Counted from the first letter of the stretch, positions 1 to 6,773 are shown. The stretch is 6,878 nt of DNA from Caldifarciminota bacterium (GCA_029880025.1 JAOUPE010000089.1:1-6878); one strand, 5' to 3'. A program made the numbers and translations. The notes: generated by a model not told the origin, from the sequence alone.

Positions 1-211
1 CCGGAGTAGCCTCGGAAGCAGACTCCGGAGCAGATTCGGAAGCAGACTCAGGAACCGACTCAGGGGCAGACTCGGTAACAGACTCAGGAGCAGACTCCGA
101 AGCAGACTCGGAAGCAGACTCGGGAGCAGACAGGGGGGTAGACCCCTAAGCAGCCTGGGGAACAGACTCGGGGGCTGGTTCCTTATCGGTGATTTTAGTG
201 AAATTTTCCAT
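1..211 (-). pseudogene. Start of a possible Glu/Ser/Ala/Pro-repeat protein, interrupted by an amber codon, partial
   Basis: From an ATG at 209-211 the minus strand reads MENFTKITDKEPAPESVPQAA, then TAG (146-148). The same frame then continues for 48 codons to the window edge as ESAS/ESAP/ESVT tetrapeptides without another stop. The tetrapeptide pattern is in phase on both sides of the stop, so the break looks like a single-codon change rather than a frameshift. No good Shine-Dalgarno precedes the ATG. Against this call: the plus strand also stays open here, as an Ala-Asp-Ser-(Glu/Gly) repeat ending in TAA at 147-149, and third-base wobble cannot separate the two because these frames share wobble positions. 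The minus frame is preferred for its start codon and non-repetitive leader. Product not recognised. Confidence 0.35.
2..175. repeat. 12-base tandem repeat block, GC-rich
   Basis: Plus-strand unit approximates GGAAGCAGACTC. About eleven good units run from 2 to about 133, then degenerate units (134-175) around a CCCCTAAG interruption. Variation falls mainly at every third base, with conservative changes, which suggests a coding repeat. On the minus strand the unit reads Glu-Ser-Ala-(Ser/Pro). The block is visibly GC-richer than the rest of the window and continues past the left edge. Confidence 0.85.
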
Positions 212-249
212 CAGTCGGAAAGACTAAATATTAGAAATTTCTACTCCAG

Positions 250-280
250 ATAAAAGTAAAAGCGGGGAATTTCTCCCCGC
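250..280 (-). terminator. Intrinsic terminator downstream of the C25 peptidase
   Basis: On the minus strand a perfect 7-bp GC-rich stem (GCGGGGA / TCCCCGC, loop GAAAT) occupies 280 down to 262 and is followed at once by TTTTACTTTTAT. It lies 83 bases past the peptidase stop codon. On the plus strand the same hairpin is followed by CCGTATCTTC, which is not a U-tract, so it works best for the minus strand. Confidence 0.8.
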
Positions 281-297
281 CCGTATCTTCTAATTTT

Positions 298-318
298 CCT
301 CTCCATCGATGGGAGAGG
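298..318. repeat. Imperfect palindrome (REP-like hairpin) in the 3' untranslated region
   Basis: CCTCTCCATC pairs with GATGGGAGAGG with one bulged G, centred on ATCGAT. The plus strand continues ATTAAGGTGAGGGTGA (to 334). The arrangement CTCTCC...GGGAGAGG followed by a GGTGAGGG block resembles dispersed extragenic hairpins seen in many bacterial genomes; whether it is multicopy here cannot be seen from one window. It lies between the stop codon and the terminator. Confidence 0.45.
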
Positions 319-362
319 ATTAAGGTGAGGGTGATTTTTCTCTTGTGTCTTGTGCTCTTTTC

Positions 363-644
363 TTATTCCATCTTCACCATCTTCTTGGTCGCTATGAATT
401 CGCCCGCTTCGAGACGATAGAAATAAACGCCTTTTACTACCTTCTTGCCTTTATCATCATTTCCATTCCAGATAATTCGGTAGAATCCTGCTTTTTCGGT
501 TCCTGCTTTCAATGACCGCACCAGAATTCCTGATGAGTTATAGACTTGCAAACTAATATCGCAGTCTTTAGGAAGTGCATATCGGATGAGTGTTTGAGAG
601 ATAAAAGGATTAGGAGTGTTATCGTCCAAAGCAAAAACCTTAGG
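363..644 (-). other. C-terminal FlgD-like/Por-type (type IX secretion) sorting domain
   Basis: Residues about 1988-2080. Landmarks in order: NTPNPF, an LIRYALP strand, ISLQVYNSSGILVRSL, AGFYRIIWNGNDDKGKKV, GVYFYRLEAGEF and ATKKMV, ending two residues later. This is the pattern of the Por secretion tail and FlgD Ig-like families. Known: such tails route cargo through the type IX machinery in Bacteroidetes and relatives. Inferred: the organism has that machinery; none of its components lies in this window. Confidence 0.85.
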
Positions 645-3600
645 CAGAATTTGGATATTGAAAGGTTCGTTAATTCCTGGTCCAGGTCGGACTCTAACCG
701 AATCAATGACAAAGTCATTTGCTGGATTTGTGTCACTATATAAGAGTGTTGTGCATTTCGTTATATGCGTGCCAATTTGAATTGCTGTCCAAGATGCAAA
801 ATCAACCGTATCAATAATTCCACCCGCCAACGTTATTGTAGTATCATCGGTATAGAATGTACCAATTCTAAATCTTATTAAAAAGGTCTCAGATAGCACA
901 CCAAAATTCTGAACCGATGCCTTAGGTATAACTACCGTTCCTGAATCAATCGTGCCGGTCGGTGTAATAATACGAATTACACCGACATCATGGATTGCCT
1001 GTCTAACAATTACCGAACCCAAAACCGTATCATTCTGAGAATTCATATCGCCTGTCAGCGAGGTAAATGATTCCAGAGTATAGGTATCAAGTACCGTCGG
1101 TATCCATATATCAAAGTTTCTTATTGCCGAGTCAGCGGGAGCAAGTGCTAACCAAATACTATCCTCATAGACTTGGTCAAATTCAACCGTTTCCTTAGTC
1201 ATTGCGAGTCCCCCTGAAGCGTATGAAGTAACCTCATTTGATGGTTTATGGAAATTTGTCATAGTGTAAGGTAAAACTTCGGCTTTGTTAAATGAAGTTG
1301 GTTTGGTCATTTGGTTGCCATAGTGAATCCTGAACCAAACTGGAAAAGATACCGAAGCATTACCGAAATTCTTTACTTTCACCCGAGGGATAACCGTTGC
1401 TCCAGAATCAATCGTCCCAACTGGTGAAAGAATTGCTGTTACTCCAACATCAAACACCCGAACCATAACCGAACCGCTTAAGGCATTATTAGCTGGATTC
1501 AAATCACCAGTGAGAGCAGTTGTGCATTTAGTTATATGTGTGCCTCTTTGCAACGCTATCCACGAATCAAAACTCACAACTGTTGAATCACCCGGATTGA
1601 GGTTATTAATATTTTGTGTGTTAGTATAAGATATCCCAATTCTGAAGGTTACCGGGAAGTTTTCAGTCAGGTCACCGTAATTCTTCACTATTGCTTGCGG
1701 TATGACCACCGTTCCCGAATCAATCGTTCCAAAAGGAGCAATGATTTGCGTCACACCAACATCTCTAACTCTCACGATTACCGAGTCACTTAGGGTATCA
1801 TTAGCCGCGTTCACATCACCAGCCAAGGCGGTTGAACACCTTGTGGTATGGAATCCTCGTTGAACTACCGTCCAAGAAGGAAAGTTGACCGTATCCGTTA
1901 CACCGGCTGATAACGTCTTATTTCTGGTCTGGTTATAAAAAGTTCCGATTTTGAAAATAACCGGAAATGTCTCGGTCAAATTGCCATAGTTTTGAATTCG
2001 TGCTTGAGGTATAATTACTGTTCCGGAATCCACAATACCTGATGGTAACACAATCTGAACGACTCCAACATCTTTAATCCGGACTGTAACCAAACCGGTC
2101 TGGCAATTATTAGATGGATTAGCATCACCAGTCAAAGCGGTTGAACATTTAGTCGTATGAGTTCCTCTCTGCAAGGCTGACCAGTCACGAAAACTCACAA
2201 CCACCGAATCACCGGCATTTAGATTTGAAACATTAAAGGTGTCGGCATAGAAACTTCCAATTCTAAAAGTCACTGGAAAAGAGACACTAATATTCCCGAA
2301 GTTCTTCACTTTCGCTTGCGGTGTGACTGTTGCACCAGAGTCAATGATTCCGCTCGGTGCTAAAATTGAAACAACTCCAACATCAATTACCTGAACCGTA
2401 ACTGAACCAGTTAGAGCATTATTAGCTGGATTCAAATCACCAGTAAGAGCAGTTGTGCATTTAGTTATATGTGTGCCTCGTAACCGTAATGTACAGAGTG
2501 CAAAGCTGACAACAGTCGAATCACCTGAAGCAAGATTATTCACATTTTGAGTATTGGTATAGAATGTGCCGATTCGGAAAGTAACAGGAAAGTTTTCGAC
2601 CTGAGTACCATAATTTTTAACTCTTGCCAGAGGCGTAACAATAGCTCCTGAATCAACGGTTCCTGAAGGCACGATAATTTGAGTCACGCCTACATCTTTA
2701 ACTCTAACCGTGACCGAATTACTAAGTGTATCATTTACCGGATTCAAATCGCCAGTTAAAGCAGTTGAACATTTAGTCGTATGAGTCCCTCTTTGAATAG
2801 CAGTCCAAGAAGGAAAATTAACCGTATCTACTGCCCCTGCCGATAATGTCTTATTTCTGGTTTGGTTGTAATAAGTCCCGATTTTGAAGGTAACCGGAAA
2901 TGTCTCGGCTGCACTGCCAAAGTTTTGAATTCGTGCTTGTGGCACAATCGTTACACCTGAATCAACCGTCCCGGTTGGAGCAACAATTTGTATAACTCCA
3001 ATATCTCTAACCCGAACTGTAACCGAACCAGTCTGGCTATTATTAGCAGGATTCACATCACCAGTAAGTGCAGTTGTGCATTTAGTTGTATGCGTCCCTC
3101 TCTGAATCGCTGTCCAGGAACGGAAGTTTCTAACTGCCGAATCACCAGGTTCGAGTGTCAAGCAAATACTATCCTCATACATTTGGTCAACCTCAGCAGT
3201 TTCCTTAGCTATTGCAATCGATAGCGTAGCAATCTCATTTAATGGTTTGTGAGAATTTACCGTAGAGTAAGGTAAGGCCTCGGTTTTGTTCAATGAAGTC
3301 GGTATAGCCACTTGGTTATCAGTATAATATATTCTGAACCAAACTGGGAAAGATGCTGAGGCATTGCCAAAATTCTTCACTTTCACCTGTGGAGTAACTG
3401 TCGCTCCTGAATCAATTGCCCCACTCGGTGCCAGAATTGAAACGACACCAACATCAAGTACTCTGACGGTAACCGAACCAGTCAGAGCATTATTAGCAGG
3501 ATTCTGGTCACTAGTTAAAGCAGTTGTGCATTTAGTGGTGTGCGTTCCTCTCTGCACCGCGGTCCAGGGAGTAAAGCCGACAATCGTTGAGTCACCTGGA

Positions 3601-6600
3601 TTGAGATTGGGAATATTCTGAGTATTAGTATAGAATGTACCAATTTTAAAAGTAACTGGTATAGATGTTGCAACAATAGTTCCAAAATTCTTTATCCTTG
3701 CTTGTGGTATCACTACTACACCTGAATCAATCGTGCCGGGGGGAGTAATGATTTGAGTTACACCAACATCATAAGGCAACCTATCCGCAAAGCCAATTCC
3801 ATAAACATCATCAATCAGTGGACCAAAGTAGTTATTAAAAGAATCAGAGCCAAAATGGAATCTGAGCCAGAAGAGAGAGCCTGCCGAAACCGAAACCGGA
3901 ATTGTCACCCAGTTTAGCCTCCAATAATCAAACCGTCCACTATAGACCGATTCCGAAGGAACTCCTGAATTACCAGCCGAAGCTACGGTATCATAAGGTT
4001 GTCCAAGACTATGCATGGCGTGGATTAGTCGCCAAGGTTGACCAGGAATTGAACATTTTACATTATAACCATCCCTCTGTGAAATATGATAATAATGCTC
4101 ATACGCGACTACTGGTGAATCAACCAATGCGTAATACCGACAACTGTTAAGACGTGAATTAGAAATATTAGAATACCAACCGCATGACCACCTACCATTT
4201 GCCCATTCCCAGTCACTTGGTGGGATAGTAGTAAAATTACCTTCGCTTGCGTTGAAACCTTCATAGTAGTCGTAGACCGCCACTAATTGTGTCATCATGT
4301 CGTTATTCGGGTCTTCGTCAAGAGCATAAAGAGTTGTGCATTTTGCTCTATACCAAACTGAATCAATTGGCGTCCAGGCGGCAAAAACAAGGGTGGTTTC
4401 GCTACCCGGCGTGAGACTTCCAATATTCTTTACATCTAAATACCCGCCTGGGTCAATTGTGAACTTAACTAAGAAATTGGTTGCTGTGTTAAAACCGAAA
4501 TTCTTAACTTTCGCAATTGGAATACGAGCAGTTCTTGGCAACAGACTGGTTGGTTCGAGAATTGTAGATACTCCGACATCATTATGTCTTATTACCTGAC
4601 AACTATCTTCAAATGGAATCTTATTTTTCGCTGTTACGGTGACATACATATAACCAGAAGTTAGGGGATTGATTGTAAAAGAAACCTGACCACTTGTATT
4701 GGTTGCTTCCTTTTCAAAAACTTCACTCCCTTTCCATAAGCAAACCAACGCGTTGGGGACCGGATTTCCCTGGGAATGGACGGTAACTGTGTAATTCTGA
4801 CTATCGGATACAATAGACGAAGGAAATGTTACGACCATTCTTTTAGGATAATCTTTCCACACCATCATGGATGGTTCCCCGAGGAGATTTAATGCATAGT
4901 AACACCAACGCCAATGATAACTAATGTCTGCTAAATTTCTATAAAACTCTTTTGATGCCTGATGACAATGGGCAATTCTTACAGAGTCGTAAGTAAAGAA
5001 ATAATGATAAAAGCGAACATCAAGTTCCTCAGATGGACCAAGTGACGGTGTACCACTCCCCCAACCTTCTCTCGAATTCATAATTACCGAAATTGCACAG
5101 CCTCTTTTGGTTATCATCCGTCTAGCTAAATTATTATACCCCCGAAAATCACCCGCATGACAAGCGATTGAATTAACAATTGTCAATTTGTTATAATTGG
5201 TTTGGGTTTGCGGGTCGCTAAACAAATATTGGTATGAATTTGAGATATCAGGATCTATAAAAGTTGCTTCAGTACTACCATGGCCAACAAGATGACAAAA
5301 GCCAAAGCCATGATTTAAAGAATCTCTAACCTGCCATCTTAAACTGGTATTTCTTCCTTGGTCTATCACCCTATCAGTCCAACCCGCCGGGCTTAAATTG
5401 GCAATTGAATCTTGTGATTGCCTATGATTATAGCCTTCCCAGAGAAAAGCGGCTGGGAGTAATATTCTTTTCTGATATGTTGTATCAGGGTTTTTTGTGT
5501 AGGTGAAAAGTTTTTTTATTACTGTATCAACTTCCGAAGAATCCCAACATGGCCAGCGACCCATATATAAATCATAATATAAATCAACTGTATCACCAAA
5601 TTGTTCACCAAAAATGTCATTATTATTTCCATCCCATGACCAATCTAAATCTGCATAATATAAATCACAAGGAATATAGCTCCCTCCTATTTCTGGTGCC
5701 CAACCGTATGCTGTTCTTATTGGAACGATATACATTCCCCCAGCCAATAAAATATACTTAAGACCTTGATTGTCAAAATAGTCTTTTATAAATTCTCTTA
5801 TTTTTTCTTGTAAATCTCGACCGATATAATTTGCATCTACCCATTGAGTAGTTCGAACTTCAACCCAAAGACCACTTTTCCTTATCCAATTTACTAAACT
5901 CGAAAATTTTGGAACCCAACTTGTATCGGTGAGAATGATATAATCAATATCAAGGTTATCTGACTTCCGCAACGGCGGTGAAAATTTATCTATATCTTCA
6001 GGGTTAATAATTAACTTTTCTACATTTTGTTTAAAAAGATCTCTCTGCGAAGGCGACAGAAACTTAACATTATATCTACCTTCATCATAATTGACCTTAA
6101 CTTTTATCCGCTCGTATAGAATAAGTTTTTTCTCTTTTGGAATATACTGCAAGGGGTAAAGAAAAACTCCACCAATCCTGAACCCAGATTTACTCCCGCT
6201 TGGGACAATTTCAGTTAACTTTTTAGGATATTCGGTTGCTAATTGATAGGTTGATTCGTCTGGATGAACAAACGGAATTTTGCCTTGATAAGAAATGGAT
6301 CTTGGTGGCTGTGCTGGATAAAGCAAAAATTCACCAGGGATTTCTTTCCGTTTTACTCCTAGTATTTCAACATTAATGATTTCTGCTGAGGGTGGGATTA
6401 GAATATTAAGATTGGCGAAAGGGATAATTGGCTTACCAACATCTTGCAAAGTTAAATCACACCCTTTTAAACCGACTAAACTATAACCATCAAGGTGTTC
6501 AATCTTAAGCGAATGAGCAGGAAATTCAAATTCTCTAATAATGCTGCCAGCATAGATTAGATTACCAATAGAAAATAGGGTTAAAAATATCTTCTTAAAA

Positions 6601-6605
6601 TTCAT
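363..6605 (-). CDS. Giant secreted gingipain-like C25 cysteine peptidase with CARDB-like repeat stalk and type IX sorting tail
   Basis: Predicted extracellular or surface-attached cysteine endopeptidase of 2080 residues (numbered from the ATG at 6605). Seen in the sequence: signal peptide 1-19; C25-type propeptide about 22-205; C25 catalytic domain about 221-586, with His442 in a VGHGS motif and Cys482 in an SIACHAGDF motif, matching the gingipain GHGS and C-x-x-GDF sites; Ig-like domain about 591-672; CARDB-like repeat 676-778; jelly-roll 781-941; nine CARDB-like repeats 946-1973; FlgD-like/Por-type tail about 1988-2080. Known: C25 enzymes with such tails are type IX secretion cargo, and the tail is normally removed on export. 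Inferred: a protease held away from the cell on a long Ig stalk. Substrate specificity cannot be read. Gingipains and PorU are shorter (roughly 1100-1700 residues); the excess here is repeats. The frame can be extended to 6620, but that would put the Shine-Dalgarno inside the gene. The reading frame is otherwise intact and ends in TAA. Confidence 0.9.
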   Translation of the reverse strand: MNFKKIFLTLFSIGNLIYAGSIIREFEFPAHSLKIEHLDGYSLVGLKGCDLTLQDVGKPIIPFANLNILIPPSAEIINVEILGVKRKEIPGEFLLYPAQPPRSISYQGKIPFVHPDESTYQLATEYPKKLTEIVPSGSKSGFRIGGVFLYPLQYIPKEKKLILYERIKVKVNYDEGRYNVKFLSPSQRDLFKQNVEKLIINPEDIDKFSPPLRKSDNLDIDYIILTDTSWVPKFSSLVNWIRKSGLWVEVRTTQWVDANYIGRDLQEKIREFIKDYFDNQGLKYILLAGGMYIVPIRTAYGWAPEIGGSYIPCDLYYADLDWSWDGNNNDIFGEQFGDTVDLYYDLYMGRWPCWDSSEVDTVIKKLFTYTKNPDTTYQKRILLPAAFLWEGYNHRQSQDSIANLSPAGWTDRVIDQGRNTSLRWQVRDSLNHGFGFCHLVGHGSTEATFIDPDISNSYQYLFSDPQTQTNYNKLTIVNSIACHAGDFRGYNNLARRMITKRGCAISVIMNSREGWGSGTPSLGPSEELDVRFYHYFFTYDSVRIAHCHQASKEFYRNLADISYHWRWCYYALNLLGEPSMMVWKDYPKRMVVTFPSSIVSDSQNYTVTVHSQGNPVPNALVCLWKGSEVFEKEATNTSGQVSFTINPLTSGYMYVTVTAKNKIPFEDSCQVIRHNDVGVSTILEPTSLLPRTARIPIAKVKNFGFNTATNFLVKFTIDPGGYLDVKNIGSLTPGSETTLVFAAWTPIDSVWYRAKCTTLYALDEDPNNDMMTQLVAVYDYYEGFNASEGNFTTIPPSDWEWANGRWSCGWYSNISNSRLNSCRYYALVDSPVVAYEHYYHISQRDGYNVKCSIPGQPWRLIHAMHSLGQPYDTVASAGNSGVPSESVYSGRFDYWRLNWVTIPVSVSAGSLFWLRFHFGSDSFNNYFGPLIDDVYGIGFADRLPYDVGVTQIITPPGTIDSGVVVIPQARIKNFGTIVATSIPVTFKIGTFYTNTQNIPNLNPGDSTIVGFTPWTAVQRGTHTTKCTTALTSDQNPANNALTGSVTVRVLDVGVVSILAPSGAIDSGATVTPQVKVKNFGNASASFPVWFRIYYTDNQVAIPTSLNKTEALPYSTVNSHKPLNEIATLSIAIAKETAEVDQMYEDSICLTLEPGDSAVRNFRSWTAIQRGTHTTKCTTALTGDVNPANNSQTGSVTVRVRDIGVIQIVAPTGTVDSGVTIVPQARIQNFGSAAETFPVTFKIGTYYNQTRNKTLSAGAVDTVNFPSWTAIQRGTHTTKCSTALTGDLNPVNDTLSNSVTVRVKDVGVTQIIVPSGTVDSGAIVTPLARVKNYGTQVENFPVTFRIGTFYTNTQNVNNLASGDSTVVSFALCTLRLRGTHITKCTTALTGDLNPANNALTGSVTVQVIDVGVVSILAPSGIIDSGATVTPQAKVKNFGNISVSFPVTFRIGSFYADTFNVSNLNAGDSVVVSFRDWSALQRGTHTTKCSTALTGDANPSNNCQTGLVTVRIKDVGVVQIVLPSGIVDSGTVIIPQARIQNYGNLTETFPVIFKIGTFYNQTRNKTLSAGVTDTVNFPSWTVVQRGFHTTRCSTALAGDVNAANDTLSDSVIVRVRDVGVTQIIAPFGTIDSGTVVIPQAIVKNYGDLTENFPVTFRIGISYTNTQNINNLNPGDSTVVSFDSWIALQRGTHITKCTTALTGDLNPANNALSGSVMVRVFDVGVTAILSPVGTIDSGATVIPRVKVKNFGNASVSFPVWFRIHYGNQMTKPTSFNKAEVLPYTMTNFHKPSNEVTSYASGGLAMTKETVEFDQVYEDSIWLALAPADSAIRNFDIWIPTVLDTYTLESFTSLTGDMNSQNDTVLGSVIVRQAIHDVGVIRIITPTGTIDSGTVVIPKASVQNFGVLSETFLIRFRIGTFYTDDTTITLAGGIIDTVDFASWTAIQIGTHITKCTTLLYSDTNPANDFVIDSVRVRPGPGINEPFNIQILPKVFALDDNTPNPFISQTLIRYALPKDCDISLQVYNSSGILVRSLKAGTEKAGFYRIIWNGNDDKGKKVVKGVYFYRLEAGEFIATKKMVKME
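1173..1322 (-). repeat. In-frame insert in CARDB repeat B3 (homologous to the insert in B1)
   Basis: Residues about 1762-1811, at the same point of the fold as the B1 insert and recognisably homologous to it, though slightly longer (it includes a SYASGG stretch). B3 has also diverged downstream: the usual QRGTH-TKC block has become TVLDTYTLESF, so this is the only repeat lacking the conserved cysteine. Confidence 0.7.
3183..3326 (-). repeat. In-frame insert in CARDB repeat B1 (homologous to the insert in B3)
   Basis: Residues about 1094-1141 interrupt repeat B1 between its FRI strand and the YEDS...PGDS strand. The shared landmarks with the B3 copy are PTS(L/F)NK, (A/V)LPYxxxN, HKPxNE, (A/M)xKET(A/V)E and DQ(M/V)YEDSI. 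The segment is polar and probably forms an extended loop. B2 has no insert and runs directly from FRIGSFYADT. Function unknown. Confidence 0.7.
3783..4265 (-). other. Jelly-roll (MAM/cleaved-adhesin-like) domain
   Basis: Residues about 781-941. The pattern is that of beta-sandwich domains found in secreted peptidases: an EGFN opening, a WEWANGRW segment, a VDSPVV strand, an SVYSG...WVTIPVSV segment, a WLRFHFGSD strand and a closing GPLIDDVYGIG that resembles the usual GWYIDDV ending. In gingipains and immune-inhibitor-A-like proteases, related domains bind substrate, glycan or host protein; binding here is inferred only. It sits between CARDB repeat 1 and the amplified array. Confidence 0.65.
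4272..4580 (-). repeat. CARDB-like repeat 1 (divergent)
   Basis: Residues 676-778. It opens with DVGVSTILEP and carries the family landmarks KVKNFG, LTPGS, AAWTPID and the conserved Cys756 (KCTTLYALDEDPNND), but it is the most divergent copy. It is separated from the other nine by the jelly-roll domain. It lacks the IDSG motif found in all later repeats, so it probably predates the amplification. Confidence 0.75.
4848..5945 (-). other. C25 (gingipain-type) catalytic domain
   Basis: Residues about 221-586. It begins with a DYIILTD strand, followed by a YILLAGG strand and an acidic segment (residues 314-337, with DLYYADLDW and DGNNNDIFGE) resembling the calcium-binding acidic loops seen in C25 enzymes. 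Next come a GRWP motif (349-352), the catalytic His442 (bases 5280-5282, VGHGS) and catalytic Cys482 (bases 5160-5162, IACHAGDF), and an NLLGEPSMMVW segment near the end, where family members carry NLLGDP. His and Cys are 40 residues apart, slightly more than in gingipain R. Motif assignment is by recognition, not by search. Confidence 0.87.
6549..6605 (-). other. Sec signal peptide of the C25 peptidase
   Basis: Residues 1-19 from the ATG at 6605 form a classic Sec signal: short basic start (MNFKK), hydrophobic core (IFLTLFSIGNLIY) and a probable cleavage site after Ala19, before Gly-Ser. No lipobox cysteine follows, so a type I signal rather than a lipoprotein is expected. This fits type IX cargo, which crosses the inner membrane by Sec first. 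Confidence 0.8.
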
Positions 6606-6759
6606 CATAATTACCTCCATTAAATTTTATTTCCTCCCACGTATAGCATACAAAGTCAGGTCTTGAATCTTGAATAAGTTTTCGCACAGGAATAATTAAG
6701 GGCACTTCTCTCATTTTCTTTAAATCTTTACGCATATCAGATTTAATTATGTTACTCAT
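6595..6759 (-). CDS. Possible 54-residue small protein overlapping the peptidase start
   Basis: ATG at 6759, TAA at 6595-6597. It begins MSNIIKSDMRKDLKKM, is rich in Lys and Asp at first, then has a PLIIPVRKLIQ stretch and ends NGGNYDEF. The last dozen codons read through the peptidase Shine-Dalgarno and start in another frame, overlapping the peptidase by 11 bases. It starts 14 bases after the stop of the upstream partial gene, so a translationally coupled cluster is possible. No clear Shine-Dalgarno precedes it and no family is recognised. It could equally be a chance frame or a decayed remnant. Confidence 0.3.
   Translation of the reverse strand: MSNIIKSDMRKDLKKMREVPLIIPVRKLIQDSRPDFVCYTWEEIKFNGGNYDEF
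6613..6618 (-). promoter_or_regulatory. Shine-Dalgarno GGAGGT that decides the peptidase start
   Basis: On the minus strand GGAGGT is followed by AATT, then ATGATG. It lies 4 bases before the ATG at 6608 and 7 bases before the ATG at 6605, so the second is the better start. The site is only one base from the ATG at 6620, which therefore cannot use it. A second purine run, GGGAGG (6633-6638), is 12 bases upstream of that 6620 ATG, so a secondary start there is possible but less likely; the signal peptide also fits the downstream starts best. Confidence 0.75.
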
Positions 6760-6773
6760 GACAAAATCTTAAT

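Larger units (their letters stand above)
687..3770 (-). repeat. Nine CARDB-like Ig repeats arranged as three A-B-C triads
   Basis: Residues 946-1973. Repeat bounds in bases: A1 3456-3770, B1 3006-3455, C1 2697-3005; A2 2385-2696, B2 2073-2384, C2 1764-2072; A3 1452-1763, B3 990-1451, C3 687-989. Each unit is about 103 residues (B1 and B3 are about 150) and follows D(V/I)GV - P-x-G-x-(I/V)DSG - KN(F/Y)G or QN(F/Y)G - FPV - FxIG - W(T/S) - QRGTH - TKC(T/S)TALTGD - NPANN - SVTVRV. A units share YTNTQN and NPANNAL. B units share SGATV and KVKNFGN. C units C1 and C2 share QTRNKTLSAG, and C3 keeps QNFG...ETF and DTV(N/D)F. Such Ig-like repeats usually act as stalks or adhesive arms. Confidence 0.85.

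Noticed and set aside
2..175. CRISPR array
   Set aside because: Units are contiguous 12-mers with codon-like variation and no spacers.
232..243. Perfect 12-bp palindrome TAGAAATTTCTA as an operator
   Set aside because: AT-rich, short, next to a terminator and without a clear promoter; chance is a sufficient explanation.
509..743. Short open frames of 65 and 75 codons near the peptidase 3' end
   Set aside because: They fall within the conserved C-terminal sorting domain and last repeat of the long gene; the translations show nothing protein-like.
2988..5761. Several plus-strand open frames of 70-87 codons within the peptidase gene
   Set aside because: They lie opposite the repeat-coding or catalytic sequence, recur because the repeats recur, and show no independent family motifs or start signals.
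363..6605. Identification as PorU, the C25-family type IX sortase
   Set aside because: The long CARDB stalk, the jelly-roll and the protein's own sorting tail fit exported cargo; nothing specific to PorU is visible.
6640..6670. Promoter with TGCTATAC as an extended -10
   Set aside because: The -35 position has no good match and the site lies inside a possible small gene; not strong enough to call.
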